This document shows positions 7,347 to 15,391 of a DNA stretch of 64,000 bases, in pieces (position 1 is the first letter of the stretch; each line of letters begins with the position of its first letter). The translations under genes were made by a program, and so were the position numbers. The notes under the pieces were generated by a model. The model searched no databases. It saw only the letters and a list, made by a program, of their open reading frames with translations, and had not been told where the DNA came from. Source of the DNA: Paenibacillus gallinarum (GTDB lineage Bacteria; Bacillota; Bacilli; Paenibacillales; Paenibacillaceae). The stretch spans positions 62,001 to 126,000 of the forward strand of contig NZ_JACSQL010000008.1 in assembly GCF_014836635.1 (NCBI RefSeq), read 5' to 3'.

Positions 7347-8850
7347 TCCAATACAAGTGTACTTTCCAAGCTTTTTCTACTTCTTTTTTTATGTCTTCCA
7401 GTTCTTTTTGTTCCATAGATGGCATTCTGCGGCAAGTTAAATTCAGCTGCAGGAAGTCGTCTTTTTTGTCTATTGTCATCGACTCTACGACGGTTCCGCC
7501 GTTTCCATACAAGGCAGAAGCAAGTCTTAGCAGTGAGCCGAGGCGAGTGATTCGTTTATAGTCTTCTGAATATAAGATGTCTTGATGAGAATCGATCTCA
7601 GCAGGCGTTCGGCCTTTTGGATGATAGTCGGCTATGATGGCAGTGATGATCGTTTCACGGTGGCTCAGGCCCCATACTCCATGGTTCTTAATCCAGTAAA
7701 GCGAGTGCTGGCTTGCCCTATGATGCTGAATTTGCTCCCCGATGCGATACAGCATGGAGGAGGCATACATAATTCGGCTGTCAGATAGCGAAGCTTCCCC
7801 TTCAAGCACCTGATACAGCTGCTGCATACAGGAATGGACTTGGTTCATATGCCCTGCCGGGGCTGATGAATGGAAATGAAGGAGATTCCAAATACTTTTT
7901 GTTAATACTTCCTGTTTCATGTACTCAGGGTAGTCTTTTTGCATGAGTTCATAGAAAAGCCCATCTCGAAGCCCTGCTCCACTGACGATGTAGTGTGTGG
8001 ATTCAAGCCAGTCGAAGATCGTTTGTAATAAAATTACACCAGGAATGATCAAGTCTGCCCGGTCTTTTGATAAGCCGGGTGTCTTTTTTCGTTGATCTGA
8101 AGGAATATAAGGAAGAGTATTATAAAATACGCGAATATCTTCCGATTCCATTCGGTAATTGTGCATGACAGGAAGAGAATATTCTTGTTTTTTCTGTACC
8201 ATCTTAGCTAGAGAACGAACCGTGCCTCCAAGACCAACCAATGTGAGCCCCGGGTGTTGCTGTGTCCAAGCATGTTCCTTGAGAAAGGTATGTATGGAAC
8301 TACGGAAATCGTCTACCATCTCACGACTCCAGTGAGTAGAAGTTCCATAGCGGGCATGCGCATTTACAGCACCATATGGAATAGAAAGACTTTCATGATA
8401 TTCACCGTTTAGAAAAAGGGTTATCTCCGTACTTCCTCCGCCAATGTCAATAATAAATCCGTCAGATAAGGAAATGGATTCAATGACACCTAAAAAGCCT
8501 AAACGGCCTTCATCTTCCCCAGATATCAGCTGGATTTCAAGACTAGTTTCTTCCTTAATCCACTTGGTTATGTCGCTGCTATTCTGTGCATTACGTATCG
8601 CAGCTGTAGCGGCTGCTCTGACATGAGTTACTTGGTAGCTAGCACATATTTCTTGATAACTGCGAAGTACCGGCAGAATAGAGCTGATCGCTTCATAGCT
8701 GATCGTCCCGTCAGTGTCTACCTTTTGGCTCAGTCTTGCCGCATATTTTTTCTCGTATAAAACACGGTAGGCTCCTATATTCAGCACTTCATAGATTACA
8801 AGTCTGATGGAGTTCGATCCGATATCAATGATTCCAATACGCTCAGACAT
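7321..8850 (-). CDS. ppx: Exopolyphosphatase, Ppx/GppA family
   Basis: 509 residues. The actin-like ATPase-fold phosphate motifs are seen: IDIGSNSIRLVIYE near the N-terminus, AAATAAIRNA, IDIGGGSTEITLF and GLGGTVR. A C-terminal HD-like part (about 330-500) contains GLSHRETIITAIIADYH. It releases phosphate from polyphosphate ends, the reverse task of the facing ppk. The open frame reaches 8958, but the ATG at 8850 has AAGGAG upstream and begins at the domain edge. Tail-to-tail overlap with ppk means no terminator separates them. A pppGpp phosphohydrolase role (GppA) cannot be excluded. Confidence 0.92.
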   Translation of the reverse strand: MSERIGIIDIGSNSIRLVIYEVLNIGAYRVLYEKKYAARLSQKVDTDGTISYEAISSILPVLRSYQEICASYQVTHVRAAATAAIRNAQNSSDITKWIKEETSLEIQLISGEDEGRLGFLGVIESISLSDGFIIDIGGGSTEITLFLNGEYHESLSIPYGAVNAHARYGTSTHWSREMVDDFRSSIHTFLKEHAWTQQHPGLTLVGLGGTVRSLAKMVQKKQEYSLPVMHNYRMESEDIRVFYNTLPYIPSDQRKKTPGLSKDRADLIIPGVILLQTIFDWLESTHYIVSGAGLRDGLFYELMQKDYPEYMKQEVLTKSIWNLLHFHSSAPAGHMNQVHSCMQQLYQVLEGEASLSDSRIMYASSMLYRIGEQIQHHRASQHSLYWIKNHGVWGLSHRETIITAIIADYHPKGRTPAEIDSHQDILYSEDYKRITRLGSLLRLASALYGNGGTVVESMTIDKKDDFLQLNLTCRRMPSMEQKELEDIKKEVEKAWKVHLYWTISISSKS

Positions 8851-8909
8851 GGGCAGCACAGCTCCTTCTTTCCTCGTTTTTGTTATTGTAACCGAAAAAG
8901 AGATATACG

Positions 8910-8947
8910 AAAAAAACCATCTCTCTTTTCTTTGGAGAAGATGGTTT
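8910..8947 (-). terminator. Terminator between the small membrane gene and ppx
   Basis: On the minus strand AAACCATCTTCTC pairs, with one bulge, with GAGAGATGGTTT, followed by a T run. It would end the transcript of the 67-residue gene and separate it from ppx. Confidence 0.72.
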
Positions 8948-8961
8948 CCTGTAACCATTGC

Positions 8962-9165
8962 TTAAGCGCTAATTAACTTAACGGCTTCTATAATAATTAC
9001 GGTAAAGAGAATGGAAAAGCCAATACAGCCGATTCCAAATCCGATATGTTTTTTATCACGAATAAACTTGATGCCTGTGATAAAGGTAAGAGTGGTGACT
9101 GCCACGAGTACAATGGCCATGGCGAAATAGGCAACCCCGTAAAAACTTTCAATAAATTGAGCCAC
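8962..9165 (-). CDS. Small two-helix membrane protein
   Basis: 67 residues from a GTG start at 9165 with AAAGGAG about ten bases upstream. Two hydrophobic segments (about 10-32 and 42-64) are joined by a short basic loop IRDKKH, so a hairpin in the membrane with both ends on the same side is likely. Family not recognised. It has its own terminator before ppx. Confidence 0.75.
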   Translation of the reverse strand: MAQFIESFYGVAYFAMAIVLVAVTTLTFITGIKFIRDKKHIGFGIGCIGFSILFTVIIIEAVKLISA

Positions 9166-9360
9166 GAAGTGAAAGCTCCTTTCCTTATCGTAATCTATCT
9201 ATTAATATAGCCTATCTTAGATAAAAATCCCAATTCTCATTTCCCTCATAAAGAGGCGTTTCTATAAGGACAGACATACAAGAGAAGAAAGAGTTACAGA
9301 AATATATATATATTAGGACTCGATCTGACTTCATTTTTATGTTCTGAAGGAGGGAAACGT

Positions 9361-10020
9361 ATGAATCGGATCATTGGAAGTAAATTAATTAAAACAGAAG
9401 TTCTTCAGACAAATCCTTATATCGCAAATCATATCCCAGAAACAGCGGTATTTACCGAGCAACATTTGAAAGATATGTTACAGAAATATGGAATGGTATT
9501 TGTTAAGCCCGTACATGGCGGGGGCGGGAACGGAGTTATCCGTGTGAGTAAAGAGGGAGAAAAATATTCTTTTACGAAAATGTCTCATACGTATAGCTTC
9601 TCTAGCTATAAAGCGTTGTATCGTTCGCTTGCGAAAAATAAATTGAAAAGAAGTTATCTGATCCAACAAGGAATTGCTCTGGCTCGTATTAAGGGACGCC
9701 CTATTGACTACCGAGTAAAATTCGTGAAAAAAGAGGGAGAGTGGAAGATTACAGCCATGCTTGGGAGACATGCTCGCCCAGGTCTCGTCATAACCAATGT
9801 ATGTAAAGGGGGAACGCTACTGAAATGTCGGGAGGCTTTGCGACGTTCCTTACCTCATATTGATGCGAGAGTGAAACAGCAAGAGATGCGCAAACTTACG
9901 CGAACCTGCACCGTACTTCTAGAAGAAAGGTTCCCAGGCATTGGTGAACTTGGCTTTGATTATGGACTTGATTATTCCGGGAAAATATGGATTTTGGAAG
10001 TGAACACCAGACCACAATAA
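9361..10020 (+). CDS. Short YheC/YheD-like ATP-grasp protein
   Basis: 219 residues. It aligns by eye with the ATP-grasp half of the 358-residue YheC/YheD-like protein at 48513: the lid strand VFVKPVHGGGGNGV matches LILKPVSSSIGKGI, DYRVKF matches DLRVSV, and GFDYGL...ILEVNTRP matches GFDMAL...FIECNGRD. It lacks the N-terminal half, and it stops three residues after the catalytic EVN motif, much earlier than the relative. ATP-grasp enzymes join a carboxylate to an amine or thiol; YheC/YheD relatives are associated with spore coat. GAAGGAGGG precedes the ATG. It could be a minimal functional form or a trimmed paralog. Confidence 0.82.
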   Translation: MNRIIGSKLIKTEVLQTNPYIANHIPETAVFTEQHLKDMLQKYGMVFVKPVHGGGGNGVIRVSKEGEKYSFTKMSHTYSFSSYKALYRSLAKNKLKRSYLIQQGIALARIKGRPIDYRVKFVKKEGEWKITAMLGRHARPGLVITNVCKGGTLLKCREALRRSLPHIDARVKQQEMRKLTRTCTVLLEERFPGIGELGFDYGLDYSGKIWILEVNTRPQ

Positions 10021-10162
10021 TTTTATTTAGAAAGTGATTAGAGAAGATGTAACCGGGTAAAAGGTTCTGATATTTCTTCTTTTCTATTATTTCACTTTAA
10101 ATCTAGCTAATTTCTTTAATAATAAATTAAATATATTTTTTTTGAAAATCGTTTTATTGTCC

Positions 10163-10262
10163 TGTGTATAAATATTGTCCACATATCCTTCCTTTTAAAA
10201 CCTCGTCTTTTTCAATTTATTAACATATTATACACATGATTTCCACATTTGGGTGTGGATAA
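10163..10262. promoter_or_regulatory. Cluster of DnaA boxes upstream of sda
   Basis: Three 9-mers match TTATNCACA exactly: 10163-10171 (minus), 10228-10236 (plus) and 10254-10262 (minus, TTATCCACA, the strongest form). Two more have one mismatch: 10175-10183 (TTGTCCACA) and 10239-10247 (ATTTCCACA). They lie within 100 bp of AT-rich DNA directly upstream of the sda promoter. In B. subtilis sda is activated by DnaA through such boxes, so the arrangement supports the same checkpoint control. Confidence 0.82.
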
Positions 10263-10270
10263 CAGAACGC

Positions 10271-10299
10271 TTGTTCTACTTTTTGTTCTTTGATAGAAT
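10271..10299 (+). promoter_or_regulatory. Sigma-A type promoter for sda
   Basis: TTGTTC (10271-10276), 17-base spacer, TAGAAT (10294-10299). The nearest DnaA box ends nine bases upstream of the -35 element. Confidence 0.72.
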
Positions 10300-10334
10300 A
10301 GAGACGAGGAAAAAAAAGAAAGGTTGTGTCGGAG

Positions 10335-10478
10335 ATGGCTATGCTTTCAGATGAGATGTTGCTCGATTCTTATCACATGGCAATCGAGCTTCAGCTTGAG
10401 CGCGATTTCATTGAGTTATTATTAGGTGAGATCCTCAGGCGCGAACTGAACACCGACGTCCCTGCCGTTTTTCATTAG
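10335..10478 (+). CDS. sda: Sporulation checkpoint inhibitor Sda
   Basis: 47 residues, the family's usual size. Shared with B. subtilis Sda by eye: LSDE near the N-terminus, SY, a central LxRDFIEL, and EI-x-RR-x-L, forming the helical hairpin. Sda binds the dimerisation domain of sporulation kinases (KinA) and blocks phosphorelay flow when replication initiation is disturbed. Two starts are possible: ATG at 10335, which matches the family length but has only a distant AAAGG, and ATG at 10341, which has GGAG six bases upstream. The stop overlaps the last 4 bases of the convergent zinc-ribbon gene. The DnaA-box cluster and promoter directly upstream strengthen the call. Confidence 0.9.
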   Translation: MAMLSDEMLLDSYHMAIELQLERDFIELLLGEILRRELNTDVPAVFH

Positions 10479-10753
10479 AGATCCTCGTGGTTTGGCGGTC
10501 CAATATGGCCTGGCACTTCCCATGTTTCTACAGCATATGAAGACTGCGTCAGACAGTGAGGACAGAACATGAGGTGAATACAGTAGCCTTTAGCTTCTGG
10601 TATCGTAAGATAATCCGAAGATGACACATAAGGGCTATAAGGCCCGGCGTAATCTTCCGTTAATCCGTAATCCACGATAGACTCGCCGCAGGTGGGACAA
10701 GGTTGTGCAGCAGGTATATGAAGACCGTTACATAGTGGGCACAAATAAGACAA
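10475..10753 (-). CDS. Small zinc-ribbon-like hypothetical protein
   Basis: 92 residues from a TTG start. Three CxxC knuckles are seen: CPLC at residues 5-8, CPTC at 19-22 and CPHC near residue 58, as in zinc-ribbon proteins. No other domain recognised. TTG at 10753 is chosen because a perfect AGGAGGG lies seven bases upstream; an in-frame ATG at 10819 would begin inside the hairpin and add residues unlike a zinc ribbon. It lies just downstream of the ferredoxin-NADP reductase gene on the same strand. Its ribosome site is inside the long hairpin at 10751-10801, and its stop overlaps sda. Confidence 0.72.
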   Translation of the reverse strand: MSYLCPLCNGLHIPAAQPCPTCGESIVDYGLTEDYAGPYSPYVSSSDYLTIPEAKGYCIHLMFCPHCLTQSSYAVETWEVPGHIGPPNHEDL

Positions 10754-10801
10754 AGGGTATCCCTCCTGAATGGTTGTCAGGAGTAAGATACCCTTTTTTA
10801 T
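10751..10801 (+). terminator. Long hairpin: plus-strand terminator overlapping the zinc-ribbon ribosome site
   Basis: An outer stem (AAAGGGTATC / GATACCCTTT) encloses an inner stem (CTCCTGA / TCAGGAG). On the plus strand it is followed by TTTTTTATT, a strong terminator for the rightward sda transcript. On the minus strand the tail is poorer, and the same fold pairs the AGGAGG of the zinc-ribbon gene, so it may also attenuate or hide that ribosome site in transcripts coming from the reductase gene. Confidence 0.78.
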
Positions 10802-10837
10802 TGGTGTGTTATTCTTCAATTATAATTTACCAAAAGA

Positions 10838-11839
10838 TTACATCTTCATATTACTACTGTGTCCAGGAGAAAGTTTCGCAGTAGGGTCCACATATACTTT
10901 GGCATTATTGACTGCTGTAGGTGCTTCACCGAAGCCGACAGCAATCAGTTTAAGTTTACCTTCGTAAGTTGTAATATCCCCTGCAGCAAATATTCCAGGT
11001 ATGCTTGTCTCCATTCGACTGTCGACAACGATGGAGTTACCTTGAATCTCAATTCCCCACTCAGCAATAGGACCAAGAGAAGAGATGAAACCAAAGTTTA
11101 CGATGACATCATCGACTTCGATTTCTTGTGTTTCTTTCGTTTTTACATGAGATAGAGTAACTTTGGTAATCCGATCTTCTCCGTGCAACTCTGCAATTTC
11201 TGTAGGAGTAATGACATTTACTTTGGAAGCCATCAGATTCTCCACACTATGTTCGTGCGCACGGAATTTGTCACGGCGGTGGATCAGTGTAACTTGTTCA
11301 GCAATTGGCTCTAGCATGAGCGCCCAGTCAACTGCAGAGTCGCCGCCGCCGCTGATCAGCACCTTTTTACCTGCGAAACGGCTTAGATCACTTACAAAAT
11401 AGTGAAGGTTTGTTTTTTCAAAACGTGCTGCGCCCTCAAGATCCAGTCTGCGTGGTTCAAATGCGCCTACGCCTGCTGTAATAATAACGGATTTAGCATG
11501 ATGAACATCTTTGTCTGTCGTAACAACGAAGTGCCGTTCTTCTTTTTTTTCTACAGATACGACTTTTTCTTCAAGTCTAATGTCTGTATCAAAGCGATCC
11601 ATTTGCGTGAGGAGATTATTCACCAGTTCTCCTGCTGTAATTTTAGGGAAGCCGGCTACATCATATATGAATTTCTCAGGGTATAATGCAGCAAGCTGGC
11701 CGCCCAGTTGAGGCATGCTTTCTACAATTTTCACAGATGCCTGACGCATACCGCCATAAAAAGCAGCAAACATCCCAGCAGGACCACCGCCGATAATGAG
11801 CAAATCCGTCATTTCATTCGTAGTTTCAGGGGTCGTCAT
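10838..11839 (-). CDS. yumC: Ferredoxin/flavodoxin-NADP+ reductase, YumC type
   Basis: 333 residues, typical of the thioredoxin-reductase-like FNR class of Bacillales. GGGPAG at residues 17-22 binds [16 protein letters not shown] at mid-chain binds [13 protein letters not shown] near the C-terminus completes the FAD site. The CxxC redox pair of true thioredoxin reductase is absent, which separates it from TrxB. It reduces ferredoxin or flavodoxin with NADPH. AAGGTG lies upstream of the ATG. It is divergent from the NADH dehydrogenase at 12330, a pairing like yumC/yumB in Bacillus. Confidence 0.93.
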   Translation of the reverse strand: MTTPETTNEMTDLLIIGGGPAGMFAAFYGGMRQASVKIVESMPQLGGQLAALYPEKFIYDVAGFPKITAGELVNNLLTQMDRFDTDIRLEEKVVSVEKKEERHFVVTTDKDVHHAKSVIITAGVGAFEPRRLDLEGAARFEKTNLHYFVSDLSRFAGKKVLISGGGDSAVDWALMLEPIAEQVTLIHRRDKFRAHEHSVENLMASKVNVITPTEIAELHGEDRITKVTLSHVKTKETQEIEVDDVIVNFGFISSLGPIAEWGIEIQGNSIVVDSRMETSIPGIFAAGDITTYEGKLKLIAVGFGEAPTAVNNAKVYVDPTAKLSPGHSSNMKM

Positions 11840-11932
11840 TTTAAAAACACACCTTTCTCTATATGTTATTGTGAATCAATAAAGTCACGGATATCCACGA
11901 GATTGTCGATTCTTATATTTAAAGTCATTTTC

Positions 11933-11961
11933 ATTATAGACACTACCGCAATTTGTTGCAA
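11933..11961 (-). promoter_or_regulatory. Sigma-A type promoter for the ferredoxin-NADP reductase gene
   Basis: On the minus strand TTGCAA (11961-11956), 17-base spacer, TATAAT (11938-11933), giving a leader of about 87 nt. The rest of the 490-bp gap 11840-12329 is AT-rich; beyond this promoter and the site at 12269-12300 I see nothing in it. Confidence 0.65.
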
Positions 11962-12268
11962 AGATGATTTCTATTCTGTTTCCACTGTTATTTCAAGCTA
12001 TTGCCTTTCATTTTATCCCAGTAACAAGATTTATTTTCACTTGCTATTTTGAGATTGTATCGCTATCATTTTTGTTGCATGATATATTTCTTGATTTTTA
12101 CGAATTTTCCTTTTATTTTATAAAGTTTTGAAACCTCATGACATAACATGTCGTTTTAATGAATAGGGATAGAACTATATTTGTCTTTAGGTAGTAATCA
12201 ATTTTTATAGGTTGGGATTATAGAGTGACTAAGGAGCCCTTTTTGGAACTTATCGCTTTCATGCGTTA

Positions 12269-12300
12269 ATTTCATGAAATATTCTTAGACCTTCTATAAT
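12269..12300 (+). promoter_or_regulatory. Promoter region of ndh with a 12-bp palindrome
   Basis: TATAAT at 12295-12300 is a consensus -10, but no good -35 is present at 17 bp. Where it would be expected lies the perfect palindrome ATTTCATGAAAT (12269-12280), a candidate repressor or activator site. It does not match the Rex or PerR consensus. Confidence 0.45.
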
Positions 12301-12329
12301 GAGTTGAATGATTTTGGAGGGGTAGGCGC

Positions 12330-13520
12330 ATGAGTAACATTCCTAAGATCGTCATCCTTGGCGCAGGCTATGGCGGTATTTTAACCGCACAGCGACTTCA
12401 AAAAGAACTGAACTACAATGAAGCAGATGTTACGCTTGTAAACAGGCATGACTACCATTACATAACAACGCATCTGCACATGCCAGCTGCTGGAACGGAT
12501 ACTATTGATCATGCAAGGGTACCCATTTCTAAGCTGATTGACGAGTTCAAGATCGATCTTGTGAAATCTGCTGTTAAAGATATTAGGCCGCACGAGAAAA
12601 AAGTAATCCTGGAAGACGGCACCTTGTCGTATGATATTTTGGTCGTCAGTCTAGGGGGAGAACCGGAGACATTTGGGATTCCCGGGATGAAAGAACATGC
12701 AATGACGATTCGCAGTATTAACTCTGTAAGGTTAATTCGAGAACATATTGAATACCAGTTTGCTTGTTATAAAAATGACAATATAGCAAGCCGTCTTCGA
12801 TTTGTAGTCGGAGGAGCTGGGTTTAGCGGAGTAGAATTTGTATCTGAACTGGCAGACCGGTTACCTCGACTATGCAAAGAGTTTGATGTAGAACCGGAAA
12901 AAGTTGAACTTTACAATGTCGAGGCAGCTCCCACCGCGCTTCCCGGCTTTGATAAAGAATTAGTAGAGTATGCTATGGATGTACTTAAGAATAAAGGGAT
13001 TATACTTCGAATCGGTGTACCGATAAAAGAGTGTTTTGCCGGTGGTGTCATCATTGGAGATGGCGAACGAATTGAAGCCTCCACCGTAGTGTGGACTGGG
13101 GGGATTCGAGGTAACAAGCTGATCGAGAATGCAGGGTTTGAGGTGACACGCGGACGTGTCAAAGTGGATGAGTATTTGAGAGCGCCAGGTTACGACCATA
13201 TTTACATTATAGGAGACAGCTCACTCGTACTTAACAAGGATGGCCGTCCTTATCCACCGACGGCTCAAATTGCTATGCAGCAGGGGGTTAATTGTGCGAA
13301 GAATATAGCGCTTTCGATTCGCGGGAAACATCTGATCAAGTTCACATTCAGCCATAAAGGAACGGTGGCTTCACTCGGTAAAGGGGAAGCCATAGCGATT
13401 GTGAACGGAAAGAAGTGGAAGGGATGGAAGGCCGCGCAGCTGAAAAAAGCAGTGGATATTCGCTACCTATATGTGATCGGCGGTATACCGCTTGTACTCC
13501 AAAAAGGAAGGTTCTTTTAA
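12330..13520 (+). CDS. ndh: Type II NADH:quinone dehydrogenase (YumB/Ndh)
   Basis: 396 residues. GAGYGG at residues 11-16 (FAD), a second dinucleotide motif VVGGAGFSGVE (NADH), WTGGI, and GDSS near residue 298 (FAD). The C-terminal part (about 350-396) has amphipathic stretches thought to dock these enzymes on the membrane. It oxidises NADH and reduces menaquinone without proton pumping. GAGGGG precedes the ATG. It heads a two-gene operon with the 83-residue gene 3 bases downstream. The window carries a second family member at its left edge. Confidence 0.93.
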   Translation: MSNIPKIVILGAGYGGILTAQRLQKELNYNEADVTLVNRHDYHYITTHLHMPAAGTDTIDHARVPISKLIDEFKIDLVKSAVKDIRPHEKKVILEDGTLSYDILVVSLGGEPETFGIPGMKEHAMTIRSINSVRLIREHIEYQFACYKNDNIASRLRFVVGGAGFSGVEFVSELADRLPRLCKEFDVEPEKVELYNVEAAPTALPGFDKELVEYAMDVLKNKGIILRIGVPIKECFAGGVIIGDGERIEASTVVWTGGIRGNKLIENAGFEVTRGRVKVDEYLRAPGYDHIYIIGDSSLVLNKDGRPYPPTAQIAMQQGVNCAKNIALSIRGKHLIKFTFSHKGTVASLGKGEAIAIVNGKKWKGWKAAQLKKAVDIRYLYVIGGIPLVLQKGRFF

Positions 13521-13523
13521 ACA

Positions 13524-13775
13524 ATGAGACATTGCAGTGTACAGGTTAGAGGGCTACTAAAAAGAGATGAACTGGATCGGTATCATGCCTTAATGGAAGT
13601 TGGGAGTTATCTCGAAGAGCAGGAAAAGTATGATCTATCCTATATAGTACAAAAGGAAATTGATATCTTGATATTACCCGCTATCGAAAGGTTAAAAGAA
13701 AAAGGTCGTGACCGTGATCGGGCCACGGCTGAATTCCTGGAATCCTTAAAGAAGCTTGAAGAAGAGAATGACTAA
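13524..13775 (+). CDS. Small hypothetical protein coupled to ndh
   Basis: 83 residues, not recognised. Mostly charged helices (DELDRYHALMEVGSYLEEQEKY and a C-terminal Lys/Glu-rich helix), likely a small soluble helical bundle. It starts three bases after the ndh stop; its ribosome site AGGAAGG lies inside the end of ndh, so translation is probably coupled. A strong terminator follows 19 bases after the stop. Co-transcription suggests a link to NADH dehydrogenase, nothing more. Confidence 0.75.
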   Translation: MRHCSVQVRGLLKRDELDRYHALMEVGSYLEEQEKYDLSYIVQKEIDILILPAIERLKEKGRDRDRATAEFLESLKKLEEEND

Positions 13776-13793
13776 ACGAAAAAAACACGCAAA

Positions 13794-13827
13794 AAAAGGA
13801 TGCCGCATAAGGGCATCCTTTTTATTA
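13794..13827. terminator. Bidirectional terminator between the ndh operon and hemQ
   Basis: AAAAGGATGCC / GGCATCCTTTT stem with a short loop, T-rich on the plus side and A-rich on the left, so it works for both converging transcripts. Confidence 0.93.
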
Positions 13828-13843
13828 TATGAGCTTATTTACA

Positions 13844-14590
13844 TTATACTTTCAACATACTTTCGAAAGATTCCGGATTCAGCTGACTACCTACATAGAA
13901 AGATCCGAATTCTCCGTAACGTGCACTAACCTCGTCAAAACGCATCTCGTATACCAGCTTTTTGAACTGAAGAGCATCGTCGGCGAAGAGAGTAACGCCC
14001 CATTCCCAATCATCGAAACCAACAGAACCGGTAATAATTTGTTTTACCTTCCCTGCATAGCTTCGTCCAATCAGACCATGACTTCTCATCATTGCTTTAC
14101 GCTCGTCCATAGACAGCATGTACCAGTTATCGCTCAATTCACGCTTTTTATTCATTGGATAGAAACAAATATATTGTCTTTTTGGAAGAATCGGCTTCAG
14201 ACGCGCCACAATTTCTGGGTTTTGCATCGGATCAGCGTCTTTACCAGCGAGGTAATTACTCAGTTCTACTACGCTGACATAAGAGTAAGCTTTGGTTGTA
14301 AAACGAGCAAAAGTCGTTTTGTTAAATGCATTTTCAAGTGCATTCAAATCTTCCAAAGATTCACGTAAATGCATCATTACAAAATCAGCTTTTTGACCGA
14401 TGATCGTATATACGGCTGAACTCCCTTTGCCAGCTTCTTCAACAGAAGTCCACTCTTGTAAAAATTCTTGCAGATCATCTAAAGCAACAGCACGTGCTTC
14501 CTCATCAGCAGAACGCCAAGCGGACCAGTTAATCGATCGGAAATCATGAAGAGCATACCAGCCTTCCAGAGTTGATGCAGCTTCGCTCAT
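13844..14590 (-). CDS. hemQ: Coproheme decarboxylase HemQ (chlorite-dismutase family)
   Basis: 248 residues, the normal size. The last step of the coproporphyrin-dependent haem pathway of Gram-positives: two propionates of coproheme are decarboxylated to give haem b. Tyr144 in FYPMNKKRE matches the catalytic tyrosine, and His171 in MRSHGLIGR the proximal haem ligand. The usual chlorite-dismutase distal Arg is not evident, as expected for HemQ. A GTG at 14599 is in frame, but ATG 14590 has AGGAG eight bases upstream and is preferred. Haem supply suits the neighbouring respiratory genes. Confidence 0.94.
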   Translation of the reverse strand: MSEAASTLEGWYALHDFRSINWSAWRSADEEARAVALDDLQEFLQEWTSVEEAGKGSSAVYTIIGQKADFVMMHLRESLEDLNALENAFNKTTFARFTTKAYSYVSVVELSNYLAGKDADPMQNPEIVARLKPILPKRQYICFYPMNKKRELSDNWYMLSMDERKAMMRSHGLIGRSYAGKVKQIITGSVGFDDWEWGVTLFADDALQFKKLVYEMRFDEVSARYGEFGSFYVGSQLNPESFESMLKV

Positions 14591-14831
14591 TTGTTTCACT
14601 CCTATATGATATTAAATTTTGTATATCAGATTATTTCATATATCAAATCAATGATTCTATTGTATCAAAGGCAGAAGGAGCAGGGCAAATGAAGATCTCA
14701 TTAAAAGTCGGTAAGTACACTGGAGTAACCTAGAAAGTTCATTGCCGGGATACATTTTTTCGGTTACACTATTTATTATCTGTTATGGATAGTAGTTCTT
14801 GATTTGGTAGAAAGAAGGAGGATGTAAGCGA

Positions 14832-15125
14832 ATGCAGTTTTTACCTGTGCTCGTGCTTATGATCTTGTTTTTTGTTATGATGTTTGGAATCGGGTTTATT
14901 TTGAATATGCTGATGAAAACGACTTGGTTTCCTGCTTATCTATTTATCATTGTCCTTATACCCATTGTCATTTTCTCCATGTGGGATCGCAGCAGCAGTT
15001 TCGGTACACATATGAGTTCTTATGGACCTGTTGATTATTTAATTGGACTCAGTGGTGTGGCGGGTGCAATTCTAAGTGGATGGACGATCCAAAAGTTACG
15101 TTTAGGCGGCTACAAAATGTTTTGA
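14832..15125 (+). CDS. yuiB: YuiB-like membrane protein
   Basis: 97 residues with three hydrophobic segments (about 4-28, 34-50 and 68-86). The pattern and its position beside YumB/YumC-like genes match Bacillus YuiB, whose function is unknown. GAAGGAGGATG precedes the ATG by a normal distance. A strong terminator follows. Monocistronic. Confidence 0.8.
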   Translation: MQFLPVLVLMILFFVMMFGIGFILNMLMKTTWFPAYLFIIVLIPIVIFSMWDRSSSFGTHMSSYGPVDYLIGLSGVAGAILSGWTIQKLRLGGYKMF

Positions 15126-15154
15126 TTTCCCCATATTATTTGTGTGTATACTTG

Positions 15155-15187
15155 CCCTCTTTTCATATCATGAGAAGAGGGTTTTGT
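15155..15187 (+). terminator. Intrinsic terminator after yuiB
   Basis: CCCTCTTTTCAT pairs with ATGAGAAGAGGG (one G-U pair) around a 3-base loop, followed by TTTTGT. Confidence 0.9.
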
Positions 15188-15391
15188 CATGAAAGTCTTC
15201 CCTTTTCATAGAATAGTAGAGTACAATGAAACACCTTGATTTCAAAAACAGAGGGAATGCGAACATTTGTCAGATAAGAGGGAATAGCGGAAAGATTAAG
15301 CAGGGATTTTGGCTATATTTGAAGATTTAAGCCGGCCCTTTTTATGATAGAATAGAATTCACTACAAATCGGAGAGAAGGAGTAATGAGCA

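Noticed and set aside
10081..10262. Replication origin, because of AT-rich DNA with DnaA boxes
   Set aside because: No dnaA/dnaN genes adjoin and sda with its promoter explains the boxes; too few boxes for oriC.
11865..11890. TTGTGAATCAATAAAGTCAC near the reductase gene, a partial Rex-like sequence
   Set aside because: Only one half matches TTGTGAA; the other half does not, so it is not a Rex site.
14688..14732. A 14-codon frame with a good AGAAGGAG ribosome site before yuiB
   Set aside because: Too short to separate from chance, no leader-peptide features and no terminator fold behind it.
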